From: Bog-756 sp963831535
Lineage (GTDB): Bacteria > Actinomycetota > Acidimicrobiia > Acidimicrobiales > RAAP-2
Assembly (NCBI GenBank): GCA_963831535.1
Contig: CAWHQP010000001.1
Span: 62,001-126,000, forward strand
Length of the DNA: 64,000 nt
Reading direction: 5' to 3'
The position numbers and the translations under genes are program-made. Positions 38,003 to 47,285 of the stretch are shown one piece after another. How positions within the stretch are numbered: the stretch's first letter is position 1; every line of letters begins with the position of its first letter. Below the pieces are notes generated by a model. It had not been told where the DNA came from. It worked only from the letters and a program-made list of their open reading frames with translations, and made no database searches.

Positions 38003-39544
38003 GTGACCGACCCGTCCACCCAGAGCATCGATTCCGGCCCGTCCGTGAAGCCTGGCCGCGGCCCCGGGGACGGCCGGCCCGACGGTGCGGACCACCACCG
38101 GGTGATCATCATCGGGGCGGGGTTCGCCGGCATCGGTCTGGCCGTGCGGCTCCAGGCCGAGGGGATCGACGACGTGGTCATCCTGGAGCGGGAGGACGAC
38201 CTCGGTGGTACCTGGTACGTCAACACGTATCCGGGGTGCCAGTGCGACGTGCCCTCGCTCCTCTACTCGCTGTCGACGGAGCCCAATCCCGACTGGACCC
38301 GCACGTTCGCCCCCCAGCCCGAGATCGAGGAGTACCTGCGGGGTGTGGCCGAGCGCACCAACGTGAAGCGCCTCATTCGGTTCAACGCCGAGGTGACCGG
38401 GGCCCGCTGGGACGACGAGGCCCGGCGGTGGCGGGTCACCACTCCCGACGGCGAGCTCACCGCCGACGTGTGCGTCATGGCCTCGGGCTTCCTCAGCACC
38501 CCGTCGTCACCCACCATCCAGGGCCTCGACGGCTTCGGCGGCACGGTGTTCCACTCGGCGCAGTGGGACCACGGCCACGACCTGTCCGGAGAGCGGGTGG
38601 CGGTGATCGGCACCGGTGCCTCGGCCATCCAGTTCGTGCCCCAGATCCAGCCCGAGGTGGCCCGGCTCACCGTCTTCCAGCGGACCCCGCCGTGGATCAT
38701 GCCCCGGCCCGACCGCGCCTTCACGCCCCGGGAGCGGCGGCTCTTCCGGCGCTGGCCGCTGGCCATGCGCATCCGCCGGGCCTGGATCTACTGGACGCGG
38801 GAGCTCATGGTGGTGCTGTTCGCCAAGGAGCCCCGCCTGGCCCGGTATGCGTCGGCCGGTGCCCGGCGGCACCTGGCCGACCAGATCGCCGATCCGGACC
38901 TCCGTGCCCGTCTCACCCCCACCTACACCTTGGGGTGCAAGCGCGTCCTGTTGTCCAACGACTACTACCCGGCCCTCACTCGGCCCAACGTGGACCTGGT
39001 CACCGACCCCATCTCGGAGGTGACCCGCCATGGCGTCGTCACCGCGGACGGCACCGAGTACCCGGTCGACACCATCATCCTCGGCACCGGCTTCGCCGCG
39101 ACCGAGCCGCCGATGGCCCGTCACGTATCCGGGGCCGACGGACGCAGCCTGGCCGAGCACTGGGCCGGCAGTCCGAGCGCCTATCTCGGCACCACGGTCG
39201 CCGGCTTCCCCAACTTCTTCGTGCTGGTGGGTCCCAACACAGGGCTCGGCCACTCTTCCATGGTGTTCATGATGGAGAGCCAGTTCAACTACGTCGTCGA
39301 CGCCCTGAAGACCATGACCGCCCGGGCCTTTGACTCCTTTATCGTCGACCCCGGGGCCGTGGACGCCTTCAACACCGAGATCCAGGCCAAGCTGGCCCGC
39401 TCGGTGTGGAGTTCGGGCTGCTCCAGCTGGTACCTCGACGGCACCGGACGCAACACCACGCTGTGGCCCGATTTCACCTGGCGGTACCGTCAGCGCACCC
39501 GCCGGTTCGACGCCGAGCAGTACTCGTTCACCCGTTCGTCCTGA
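38003..39544 (+). CDS. Flavin-containing / Baeyer-Villiger-type monooxygenase
   Basis: 513 residues. The FAD-binding motif is VIIIGAGFAGIGLAVRLQ, then the DLGGTWYVNTYPGCQCD signature. The Baeyer-Villiger fingerprint is F-x-G-x-x-x-H-x-x-x-W (FGGTVFHSAQWDHG), and the NADPH motif is VAVIGTGASAIQFVPQI. Together they mark a class B flavoprotein monooxygenase oxidising ketones or heteroatoms. GTG 38003 has TAAGAC 9 bases upstream as a possible -10 of a leaderless promoter. Confidence 0.93.
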   Translation: MTDPSTQSIDSGPSVKPGRGPGDGRPDGADHHRVIIIGAGFAGIGLAVRLQAEGIDDVVILEREDDLGGTWYVNTYPGCQCDVPSLLYSLSTEPNPDWTRTFAPQPEIEEYLRGVAERTNVKRLIRFNAEVTGARWDDEARRWRVTTPDGELTADVCVMASGFLSTPSSPTIQGLDGFGGTVFHSAQWDHGHDLSGERVAVIGTGASAIQFVPQIQPEVARLTVFQRTPPWIMPRPDRAFTPRERRLFRRWPLAMRIRRAWIYWTRELMVVLFAKEPRLARYASAGARRHLADQIADPDLRARLTPTYTLGCKRVLLSNDYYPALTRPNVDLVTDPISEVTRHGVVTADGTEYPVDTIILGTGFAATEPPMARHVSGADGRSLAEHWAGSPSAYLGTTVAGFPNFFVLVGPNTGLGHSSMVFMMESQFNYVVDALKTMTARAFDSFIVDPGAVDAFNTEIQAKLARSVWSSGCSSWYLDGTGRNTTLWPDFTWRYRQRTRRFDAEQYSFTRSS

Positions 39545-39575
39545 ACGCGAAACACCCCGAGTAGCCTGTTGTGCC

Positions 39576-40061
39576 GTGAGTGACACCTCGGACACCCAAC
39601 TGACGCGTGACACCTACGACCGGCTCCAGGCCGAGTTGGAGGATCTGACCACCCGGGGCCGGGTGGAGATCGCCGCCGCCATCGAGACGGCGCGGGCGCT
39701 CGGCGACCTGTCGGAGAACGGCGACTACCACGCGGCCAAGGACGCCCAGGGGAAGATGGAGTCCAGGATCCGGATGCTCCAGCGCCTCCTCAAGACGGCC
39801 ACGGTGGTGGATGCCAGCCAGGCCTCCGACGGCACAGTGGCCCCGGGGACCGTGGTCACGCTCCGCTACGACGGTGACGAGGAGGACGAGACCACCGACT
39901 TCTTCGTGGGCTCCATCGAGGAGCGCCAGGGGGACCTGACCGTGGTGTCGCCGGGCTCGCCGCTCGGCCAGGCCCTCCTCGGGCACACCACGGGGGACGC
40001 GGTCGAGTACGCCGCGCCCGGGGGTACCCTCAAGGTCCAGATCGTCAACATAGGAACCTGA
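39576..40061 (+). CDS. greA: Transcription elongation factor GreA
   Basis: Stimulates RNA polymerase cleavage of backtracked transcripts. 161 residues from GTG 39576. The N-terminal coiled coil (TRDTYDRLQAELEDL) has the acidic tip ALGDLSENGDYHAAKDAQ, followed by the C-terminal FKBP-like domain (ISPGSPLGQALLGHTTGD-like SPGSPLGQALLGHTTGDAVE). One base separates its stop from leuC. Confidence 0.95.
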   Translation: MSDTSDTQLTRDTYDRLQAELEDLTTRGRVEIAAAIETARALGDLSENGDYHAAKDAQGKMESRIRMLQRLLKTATVVDASQASDGTVAPGTVVTLRYDGDEEDETTDFFVGSIEERQGDLTVVSPGSPLGQALLGHTTGDAVEYAAPGGTLKVQIVNIGT

Positions 40062-40062
40062 G

Positions 40063-41478
40063 ATGAGCGACAACCCCCGGACGCTGTCCGAAAAAGTGTG
40101 GGACCGCCACGTCGTCCACACCGGGACGGCCGACGAGCCCGATGTCATCTTCATCGACCTCCATCTGGTCCACGAGGTCACCTCCCCCCAGGCCTTCGAC
40201 GGCCTGCGTCTGGCCGGCCGTGGTGTGCACCGGCCCGACCTGACCATCGCCACCGCCGACCACAACGTGCCCACCGCCGACATCGACAAGCCGGTGGCCG
40301 ACCCCATCTCGGCCAAACAGCTCGAGGTCCTGGCGGCCAACTGCTCCGAGTTCGGGATCACCTGCTATCCCATGGGCCACGCCGACCAGGGCATCGTCCA
40401 CATCATCGGTCCCGAGCAGGGGCTGACCCAACCGGGCATGACCATCGTCTGCGGGGACAGCCACACGTCGACCCACGGGGCCTTCGGCGCCCTGGCCTTC
40501 GGCATCGGCACCAGTGAGGTGGAGCACGTCCTGGCCACCCAGACCCTCCCCCAGCGACGACCGGCCTCCATGGCCGTCACCGTCGACGGGACCCTGCCCG
40601 CCGGCGTGACGGCCAAGGACCTGGTGCTGGCCATCATCGGCCAGATCGGGACCGGGGGCGGCTCGGGTCACATCATCGAATACCGGGGACCGGCCATCAC
40701 GTCACTGTCCATGGAGGGACGGATGACGGTGTGCAATATGTCCATCGAGGCCGGAGCCCGGGCCGGCATGATCGCCCCCGACGACACCACCTTCGCCTAT
40801 CTCGAGGGTCGGGACCACGCCCCCAAGGGTGCGGCGTGGGAGGAGGCGCTCTCGGCCTGGCGTTCGCTGCCCACCGACGACGGGGCCACCTTCGACCGAG
40901 AGGTGCACCTCGACGCCTCCGCGCTGGCGCCCTATGTCACCTGGGGCACCAATCCGGCCCAGGTCACCCGCATCGACGGCTCGGTGCCCGACCCGGCCGC
41001 CATCGCCGACGACGCCGAGCAGGACGCCGCCAACCGCGCCCTCGACTACATGGGGCTGGTGGCCGGCACACCGATGCACGACATCGCCGTCGACACCGTG
41101 TTCATCGGCTCGTGCACCAACGGCCGCATCGAGGATCTCCGGGCCGCCGCCGACGTGCTCCGGGGACGCAAGGTCCGCGCCGGCCTGCGCGCCATGGTGG
41201 TGCCGGGCTCGCACCGGGTGAAGGCCCAGGCCGAGTCGGAGGGACTGGACACCGTGTTCACCTCGGCCGGCTTCGACTGGCGCCAGCCCGGGTGCTCGAT
41301 GTGCCTGGCCATGAACCCCGACAAGCTGGCCCCCGGTGAGCGGGCCGCGTCGACGTCTAACCGGAACTTCGAGGGCCGGCAGGGACGCGGCGGGCGTACC
41401 CATCTGGTCTCCCCCGCGGTGGCCGCGGCCACCGCCGTCGCCGGTCATTTCGCCTCACCCGAGGAACTCGACTCATGA
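40063..41478 (+). CDS. leuC: 3-isopropylmalate dehydratase large subunit
   Basis: Aconitase-family [4Fe-4S] enzyme of leucine synthesis, isomerising 2- to 3-isopropylmalate. 471 residues. VCGDSHTSTHGAFGALAFGI, the cluster Cys in FIGSCTNGRIEDL and GCSMCLAMNPD (C-x-x-C) are present, as is SNRNFEGRQG near the end. Complete. It precedes leuD by 49 bases. Confidence 0.96.
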   Translation: MSDNPRTLSEKVWDRHVVHTGTADEPDVIFIDLHLVHEVTSPQAFDGLRLAGRGVHRPDLTIATADHNVPTADIDKPVADPISAKQLEVLAANCSEFGITCYPMGHADQGIVHIIGPEQGLTQPGMTIVCGDSHTSTHGAFGALAFGIGTSEVEHVLATQTLPQRRPASMAVTVDGTLPAGVTAKDLVLAIIGQIGTGGGSGHIIEYRGPAITSLSMEGRMTVCNMSIEAGARAGMIAPDDTTFAYLEGRDHAPKGAAWEEALSAWRSLPTDDGATFDREVHLDASALAPYVTWGTNPAQVTRIDGSVPDPAAIADDAEQDAANRALDYMGLVAGTPMHDIAVDTVFIGSCTNGRIEDLRAAADVLRGRKVRAGLRAMVVPGSHRVKAQAESEGLDTVFTSAGFDWRQPGCSMCLAMNPDKLAPGERAASTSNRNFEGRQGRGGRTHLVSPAVAAATAVAGHFASPEELDS

Positions 41479-41527
41479 TCGCCGTGCCGGCGGAGACGGT
41501 CGTGTCGTCGGAGCAAGCGGTGTCGTC

Positions 41528-42121
41528 ATGAAGGCGATGCAGCTGGTCAGCGGGCGGGCCGTCCCCCTGGACCGCTCCGACGTGGACACCGACCAGATCA
41601 TCCCCTCCGACTGGCTGAAGCGGGTCGAGCGCACCGGCTTCGGGGCGGGGCTGTTCGCCGAATGGCGTGACGACCGCGACTTCGTCCTCAACCAGGAGGT
41701 GTACGCCGGGGCCACCATCCTCGTGGCGGGTCCCAACTTCGGCACCGGCTCGTCGAGGGAGCACGCCGTGTGGGCCCTCCAGGACTACGGGTTCGACGCC
41801 GTCGTCTCCCCCGGCTTCGGCGACATCTTCCGCAACAACTGCACCAAGGCCGGGCTGGTCCCCGTTCAGGTCGACGCGTTGACCGGACGGTTGCTGCTCG
41901 ACGCGGTGATCGCCGAGCCGGCCATGCTGATCACCATCGACATCGCCCGGGGAACGCTCGAGGCCCTGCCGGCAGGCATCGAGGTGGAGTTCCCCATGGA
42001 CGAGTTCACGAGGGCACGTCTGCTCAACGGCTGGGACGACATCGGCCTCACCCTGCGGTACGAGGACGAGATCGAGGCCTACGAGGCCACCCGTGCCGGC
42101 TGGTTGCCGACCACACGCTGA
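41528..42121 (+). CDS. leuD: 3-isopropylmalate dehydratase small subunit
   Basis: Swivelling subunit. 197 residues from ATG 41528: GRAVPLDRSDVDTDQIIPSD, VAGPNFGTGSSREHAVWAL and GFGDIFRNNCTKAGLVPV. Complete. With leuC it forms the heterodimeric isomerase. No other leucine gene is in the window. Confidence 0.95.
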   Translation: MKAMQLVSGRAVPLDRSDVDTDQIIPSDWLKRVERTGFGAGLFAEWRDDRDFVLNQEVYAGATILVAGPNFGTGSSREHAVWALQDYGFDAVVSPGFGDIFRNNCTKAGLVPVQVDALTGRLLLDAVIAEPAMLITIDIARGTLEALPAGIEVEFPMDEFTRARLLNGWDDIGLTLRYEDEIEAYEATRAGWLPTTR

Positions 42122-42742
42122 GACCGGCGTGAACGGCGGTTTGGGCTCGATCCCCGAGGGGAGAGCCCGCCGGGCCCCCGGCGCCAACCACCACGAGGGG
42201 CAGGGGGGCAGCCAGCGTCGGGGGACCCGGTGGATGAGGAGTTGCGACCCGCGTTACGTCCTTCGCAACTTCGATCTTGGTGGTCCCCCTGGTCCGGAGG
42301 AGATGGTCAAATCAGTCGTACGCCGTCCCACCGCGACAAACGGTACACGAAGCGGAGGCTCGACACGGGAACCCTCGCACTCCGGGAAAGGAGCATCACG
42401 CTGGGTAGCCGATGTTCGGCCCTGTCGTCCCAATTGTTCAGGCCAGTCCACGTGAGATTCTCCCCGGGTGTCTCCGCCGTTCCGCCACAGCACCACCCGA
42501 CTCTGGTGCGGCCTACTGCCCTGCACGCGTCATGGTATGCCTGAGTCACCGGTGGGTCAATGGTCGACGCGGCGATCGACCCAGTGGGTATGGGGAACCC
42601 GCGGTTCGGGCACCGACGGTGGGCCCACGGAGGGTGGCCGCTCCGGGTGTCGTCACCCTCTCGTCAGCTTGACCGGTCAGGGTGGACCGATGGTGGGAAC
42701 GGGCGGCGGCCGGAACGGACTCCGGCCGGGAAAGGGCCTCGG
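42122..42742. other. 620-base intergenic region before the two-component system
   Basis: No gene is supported on either strand. A short GC-rich hairpin (about 42168-42183) lies 46 bases after leuD and could terminate it. AGTTGCG (42240-42246) and CGCAACT (42264-42270) are perfect inverted repeats in an otherwise unstructured stretch. The rest, up to the response-regulator ATG, should include its promoter, which I could not define. Confidence 0.45.
42240..42270. promoter_or_regulatory. 7-bp inverted repeat in the leuD-to-regulator gap
   Basis: Perfect arms AGTTGCG and CGCAACT separated by 17 bases. This could be an operator or an RNA stem. Seven-base arms occur by chance, so the call is weak. 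Confidence 0.25.
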
Positions 42743-43411
42743 ATGAGGATCCTGGTGGCCGAGGACGATCCCGGGCTCCGCTCGGTTCTGGAGCGGGGTC
42801 TCCAAGAGCACGGCTATGTCGTGGACGCCGTGGCCGACGGCGCCGACGCGTTGGCCTATCTGCGCTCCTACCACTACGAAGTGGCCGTCCTCGACTGGCG
42901 GATGCCCCAGCGCAGCGGCGTCGAGGTCCTGGCCGAGATGCGGACGCGGGGCGACCGGACCCCGGTGCTCATGCTGACGGCCCGGGACGCCACCGAGGAC
43001 CGGGTGGAGGGGCTCAACCGCGGCGCCGACGACTACCTGGTGAAGCCGTTCTCGTTCGCCGAGTTGGTGGCCCGCATCACCGCCCTGCAGCGGCGGCCGG
43101 CCCTGACCGTCGACCCCGTGGTCACGGCCGGGGACCTGGCCTTCGACCCCACCAGCAGGGTGGTGACCTGCCAGGGTGAACCGGTGACCCTGACCGCCAT
43201 CGAGACCGGTCTGGCCGAACTGTTGTTGCGGAGGTCGCCGGCCGTCGTCACCCGCCGGACCATCGCCGTACAGGTGTGGGACGACGAGGCCGACGCGGTG
43301 GGCTCCAACACCATCGACGTCCACGTGGGCCGGCTCCGGGCCAAGTTGGGGGCGGCCACCGCCCGCATCGAGACCGTACGCGGTACGGGCTACCGGTTGG
43401 TGGCCGGGTGA
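42743..43411 (+). CDS. OmpR/PhoB-family response regulator
   Basis: 222 residues. In the receiver domain the acidic pocket is VAEDDPG, the phospho-acceptor Asp is in AVLDWRMPQRSG, LMLTARDA follows, and the Lys is in YLVKPFSFAEL. The winged-helix DNA-binding domain ends with the usual NTIDVHVGRLRAKLG and VRGTGYRLV. GTGA couples it to the kinase gene. It probably controls the electron-transfer genes that follow. Confidence 0.94.
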   Translation: MRILVAEDDPGLRSVLERGLQEHGYVVDAVADGADALAYLRSYHYEVAVLDWRMPQRSGVEVLAEMRTRGDRTPVLMLTARDATEDRVEGLNRGADDYLVKPFSFAELVARITALQRRPALTVDPVVTAGDLAFDPTSRVVTCQGEPVTLTAIETGLAELLLRRSPAVVTRRTIAVQVWDDEADAVGSNTIDVHVGRLRAKLGAATARIETVRGTGYRLVAG

Positions 43412-44679
43412 AACCGCACAACGCGCAGTGGGCCCACGCCGCCCGGGTGGCCCTCGGGGCCACGGCCATCGTCGGGGCCGTCGCCGTCGTGCTGGCCCTG
43501 GCCGCCAATCTGGTCATCGTGCGCCACCTTGACCAGACCATCGACAGCCGGCTGTCGGGCCGCCTGGTCAGTGCCTCCCGCGGGTCGATCGACCCTCTGG
43601 CCACGGTGACCACCTCGCCCGACGGTGGCGACCTCGACGACGCACCGTCTTTTGTGTGGCTGGTCCACCCCGACGGCACCCCGACGGCGCTGGTGGCCGG
43701 TTCACCTGCGCTGCCCGACCGACGGTGGACCACCGACCCCGTGCAACTGACCGTGGACGGCAGCCTGTTCCGCTTCGACGCCACCCCGACGCGGGACGGT
43801 TGGCTGGTGGCCGGCGAGAGCGTGCTGAAGGTCAGCCAGGTCCGGGACGAGCTGCTCATCGCCGAAGCTGTCCTCGGAGCGCTGCTGTTGCTGGTGACCT
43901 TCGCCGGCTCCTTCGTGGTGGGCCTGCGGGCGTCGGCCCCCATCGAGCAGGTCCGGCGCCGTCAGGCCGAGTTCACCGCCGACGCCTCCCACGAACTGCG
44001 CACGCCGCTCAGCGTGATCGAAGCCGAGGTGGATCTGGCCCTGAGCCGCGAGCGGGATGCCGCCAGTTACCAGGACACTCTGCGCCGCGTGTCCTCGGAG
44101 AGCGGCCGGCTCCGGTCCATCGTGGAGGACCTGTTGTGGCTGGCCCGGGCGGACGGCCGACCCCCCGAGGAACAGGCCGACCACGTGGTGGACGTGGCTG
44201 CTGTGGGCGAGGCCTGCCTGTCGCGGTTCCGGGCCGTGGCTGATGCCGCCTCGGTCACGCTGACCGGTCGGATCGATCGGGGCACCCCCCTGCCCATCCG
44301 GGCCGACACCGACTCCGTGGACCGGTTGGTCAGCGTGCTCCTCGACAACGCCTGCCGCTACGCCGGCGCCGGAGGAAGCGTCGAACTCGGCGTCGTCTCC
44401 CGCGGAGGTCGGGTGGTACTCACCGTCGACGACTCGGGCCCGGGCATCCCCGAGGACCACCGCCATCTGGTGTTCGACCGCTTCCACCGGGCCGACGACA
44501 TGCCCGGCGGCACCGGTCTGGGCCTGGCCATCGCCGACGCCGTGGTCCGCAACAGTGGAGGCGCGTGGTCGGTGGGTTCTGCACCGTTGGGAGGGGCCCG
44601 GATGGAGGTGTCGTGGCGCCAGGCCCCACTCCCCCAGCCGAGGGTCCCGTCCGAACCCTCGCCCGAGCCCGTCGGATAG
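43408..44679 (+). CDS. Membrane sensor histidine kinase
   Basis: 423 residues from GTG 43408. Two membrane segments (GATAIVGAVAVVLALAANLVIV near residue 15-36; EAVLGALLLLVTFAGSFVVGL near 155-175) flank an about 110-residue extracytoplasmic sensor. The H-box is FTADASHELRTPLSVIEAE, the N-box LLDNACRYAG, G1 VDDSGPGIP, F/G2 FDRFHRADDMPGGTGLGLAI. The sensor domain is not a recognised type. Confidence 0.93.
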   Translation: MKPHNAQWAHAARVALGATAIVGAVAVVLALAANLVIVRHLDQTIDSRLSGRLVSASRGSIDPLATVTTSPDGGDLDDAPSFVWLVHPDGTPTALVAGSPALPDRRWTTDPVQLTVDGSLFRFDATPTRDGWLVAGESVLKVSQVRDELLIAEAVLGALLLLVTFAGSFVVGLRASAPIEQVRRRQAEFTADASHELRTPLSVIEAEVDLALSRERDAASYQDTLRRVSSESGRLRSIVEDLLWLARADGRPPEEQADHVVDVAAVGEACLSRFRAVADAASVTLTGRIDRGTPLPIRADTDSVDRLVSVLLDNACRYAGAGGSVELGVVSRGGRVVLTVDDSGPGIPEDHRHLVFDRFHRADDMPGGTGLGLAIADAVVRNSGGAWSVGSAPLGGARMEVSWRQAPLPQPRVPSEPSPEPVG

Positions 44680-44776
44680 TCCGATCGGGCTGGACACGGC
44701 CTTGACCTGGGAATTTCTTCGGAAAATCTTAGCTTTGCGTCATGGAACCTTCAGGATCCGCCCCTAGCCTGGTCCC

Positions 44777-45157
44777 ATGAGCACGCATCGGTCCTCCGGG
44801 GGTACCCCGGGACGTGACCACGAGGTGCGCCGACGGCGCGACGACGCCCTCGAACGGACCCGTTCCATCACCAAGACCATCGGCGTGGCGTCGGTGGCCG
44901 CCGTGGCCGCGCTCGGCATCTACCTGAGCCGGGCCCTGCCCGGGCATGCGGCCACCTCGACCGCCACGACCGGCACCGGATCGACGGCAACGGGCGGAAC
45001 GACCGGAGCGGGCGGCACCGCGGCCACCCCGTCCACCGGCACCCCCACCACGGGAAGCGGCTCATCGGGCTCCCCCTCCCCCACCCAACTCACGCCTCCC
45101 ACATCGCCGCCGGTCCAGACCCAGCGCCAGGCCCCGGTCGTCAGCGGATCGAGCTGA
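44777..45157 (+). CDS. Small secreted or membrane-anchored Thr/Gly/Ser-rich protein
   Basis: 126 residues. A charged cytoplasmic head (GRDHEVRRRRDDALERT) precedes one membrane segment (VASVAAVAALGIYLSRAL) and about 70 exposed residues of Thr, Gly, Ser and Pro without Cys. It lies 2 bases ahead of apbE in the same direction. The FMN-attachment consensus of ApbE substrates is not seen. Possibly a spacer or scaffold of the electron-transfer cluster. Confidence 0.7.
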   Translation: MSTHRSSGGTPGRDHEVRRRRDDALERTRSITKTIGVASVAAVAALGIYLSRALPGHAATSTATTGTGSTATGGTTGAGGTAATPSTGTPTTGSGSSGSPSPTQLTPPTSPPVQTQRQAPVVSGSS

Positions 45158-45159
45158 CC

Positions 45160-46140
45160 GTGGGCACCGACCTCCCGGGCCGGAGCGCCCGGCTGGCCGC
45201 GTACCGGACCTCCCGGTGGTCCACCTCGGTGGAGCTGGTGGTCAGCGATCCACGGGCCGTGGCGGCAGCCGCCGCCATCCTCGACCGGCAGCTCGACTGG
45301 ACCGAACAGGTGGCCAGCCGGTTCCGGGCCGACTCGGAGATCAACCGCCTCCACGCCGCGGTGGCCGCGGCCCCCGGTGAGACCCATCCGGTCTCCCATG
45401 ATCTCTACGAGGCCGTCGCCGTGGCCATTCGGGCCGCAGCACTCAGCGACGGCGTCGTCGACCCGACCGTGGGTGCCGCCCTGGTCCGGCTCGGCTACGA
45501 CCGTGACTTCCCCCTGGTCGCCCCCGGTGTGCCGGGATCGCTCCCGGCACCGCACCCGGTCCCGGGCTGGCAGACCGTGACCATGGACCGTGGTCGCACG
45601 GCCATCGGCCTGCTGCCCGACACGGTGCTCGACCTCGGGGCGACAGCCAAGGCCTGGGCCGCCGATCGGGCCTGTGCCGCCATCACCGACGAGTTGGGCT
45701 GCGGAGCCATGGTCTCGCTGGGGGGTGACATCGCCGTCGGCAACGCCCCCGACGACGGGTTTGCCGTGGGCATCGCCGACGTCTGCGGCGACAGCTCCAC
45801 CGCCATCGGGGTGACCCTCCACTCCGGGGGCCTGGCCACCTCGGGGGTCGGCCGACGGCACTGGCGGCTGGGTGGCCATGAGGTGCACCACCTGGTCAAT
45901 CCGGAGACCGGCCTGCCGGTGGACTCCTACTGGAGGACGGTGTCGGTGACGGCCGGATCGTGCGTCGACGCCAATACAGCGTCCACCGCGGCCATGATCA
46001 AGGGGATCAACGCGGTCACCTGGCTTGAGGACCGCGCCCTGCCGGCCCGTCTGGTCCGGCCCGACGACTTCTGCATCACCACCGCGGGCTGGCCGGCCGA
46101 CCCCGGTGTCGGGCGCGGGTCGGCGCCGGCCCACCGATGA
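45160..46140 (+). CDS. apbE: FAD:protein FMN transferase
   Basis: Covalently attaches FMN to Thr/Ser of exported redox proteins. 326 residues from GTG 45160. Motifs are EQVASRFRADSEINRLH, TVMDRGR-type TVTMDRGRTAIGLLP, LDLGATAKAWAADRACAAI, SLGGDIAVG and HHLVNPETGLPVDSYW with SVTAGSCVDANTASTAAMI. No signal peptide or lipobox is visible. Its TGA overlaps the ATG of the membrane reductase. The natural flavin acceptor is not obvious in the window. Confidence 0.92.
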   Translation: MGTDLPGRSARLAAYRTSRWSTSVELVVSDPRAVAAAAAILDRQLDWTEQVASRFRADSEINRLHAAVAAAPGETHPVSHDLYEAVAVAIRAAALSDGVVDPTVGAALVRLGYDRDFPLVAPGVPGSLPAPHPVPGWQTVTMDRGRTAIGLLPDTVLDLGATAKAWAADRACAAITDELGCGAMVSLGGDIAVGNAPDDGFAVGIADVCGDSSTAIGVTLHSGGLATSGVGRRHWRLGGHEVHHLVNPETGLPVDSYWRTVSVTAGSCVDANTASTAAMIKGINAVTWLEDRALPARLVRPDDFCITTAGWPADPGVGRGSAPAHR

Positions 46141-47285
46141 CGGCCGGCACGATGCTGGTGGGCGCGGCGTCCAACGGCACGGCCCTGTGGTACCTGACCA
46201 GGGCCACCGGGCTGGTGGCCCTGGTTCTCCTCACTGCCACCGTGGTACTCGGTGTGGTGGCCTCGGTCGGTTGGACCACCGAACGGTGGCCGCGCTTCCT
46301 CTCCCAGACCGTCCACCGCAACCTGTCCCTGTTCTGCGTGGGCTTCGTGGCCATCCACGTCATCACCACGGTGAGCGACGGCTACGTACCCATCGGCTTC
46401 GCTGACGCCTTCATCCCCTTCCGCAGCCCGTACCGGCCGATCTACGTCGGCCTCGGGGCCCTCTGCTTCGACCTGCTGTGGCGGTGCTGGTCACGAGTGC
46501 CCTCCGCCACCGGATCGGCTTCGCCTCATGGCGCTTCGTCCACTGGCTGGCCTACCTGTGCTGGCCCATCGCCATGTTCCACTCGCTGGGCAGCGGCAGC
46601 GACTCGCGCGTTGGGTCTCGTCCTGGCCCTCGACGTCGCCTGCGCAGCGGCGGTGTTCGCCTCGGTGTTCTGGCGCCTGGTCACCGGACGGACCTTCCCC
46701 GAGGGCCGCCGCGCCGTGGCGGCCGTGGCCACCGTCGTCGTCGGACTGGCCCTCTTGGTGTTCACCGCGCTCGGTCCACTCCGTCCCGGATGGTCCCACC
46801 GGTCGGGAACCTCCCCGGCGCTCCTGGCCCAGCTGGCCCAGAAGTACAGCGCCACGGCCTCGGGCAGCGCCGCGCCCGCCACCACCGCCACCACCCCCCC
46901 GGCGGCGGGGAGTGGCACGGCCCCCACGCCTCCCTTCACCGTGGGCCTGACCGGCACCCAGTCATCGTCGGGTCCCGACAGCCAGGGCAACGAGCAGGTG
47001 ACCCTGTCCATGCACCTCCAGAACGCCGCCTCGACACCGCTGACCGTGGTGCTGTCCGGCACCGCCGCCGCGGGCGGAGGGGTGGCCATGTCCTCGGGCA
47101 CGGTGACGCTCGGGTCCTCCCACGGGGCGGTCACCTCGCTCAGTGGAGGAACGCTGACCGCCACCCTCTCGGGTGCCACGCCGATCGACCTCACCCTGAC
47201 GCTGCAGGTGGACCAGAACTCAGGCGCCCTGTCCGGCACGGCCTCGGCCACCGCCGGCCAGGCGGGCGGCGGGGACTCCCACTGA
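46137..47285 (+). CDS. Ferric-reductase-like heme membrane protein with novel exported domain (two frame breaks)
   Basis: The N-terminal half is a cytochrome b/FRD-type domain of about six helices. Heme-ligand His pairs are visible: VHRNLSLFCVGFVAIH and, in a shifted frame, FVHWLAYLCWPIAMFH. The frame changes near 46480 (one base lost) and near 46609 (one base extra), which cancel; between them the true frame is the +2 one. After the last helix a Thr/Ala linker leads to an about 120-residue beta-rich exported domain (TVGLTGTQSSS to ALSGTASATAG). This replaces the FMN-binding domain often found in such proteins. SGATP is present but lacks the full FMN-attachment consensus. Confidence 0.8.
   Translation: MTAGTMLVGAASNGTALWYLTRATGLVALVLLTATVVLGVVASVGWTTERWPRFLSQTVHRNLSLFCVGFVAIHVITTVSDGYVPIGFADAFIPFRSPYRPIYVGLGALCFDLLWRCWSRVPSATGSASPHGASSTGWPTCAGPSPCSTRWAAAATRALGLVLALDVACAAAVFASVFWRLVTGRTFPEGRRAVAAVATVVVGLALLVFTALGPLRPGWSHRSGTSPALLAQLAQKYSATASGSAAPATTATTPPAAGSGTAPTPPFTVGLTGTQSSSGPDSQGNEQVTLSMHLQNAASTPLTVVLSGTAAAGGGVAMSSGTVTLGSSHGAVTSLSGGTLTATLSGATPIDLTLTLQVDQNSGALSGTASATAGQAGGGDSH

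Noticed and set aside
44777..45157. Small Thr/Gly-rich protein as the ApbE flavin acceptor
   Set aside because: No S/D-G-x-T/S-x-S/T motif with a flanking FMN-binding domain; low-complexity only.
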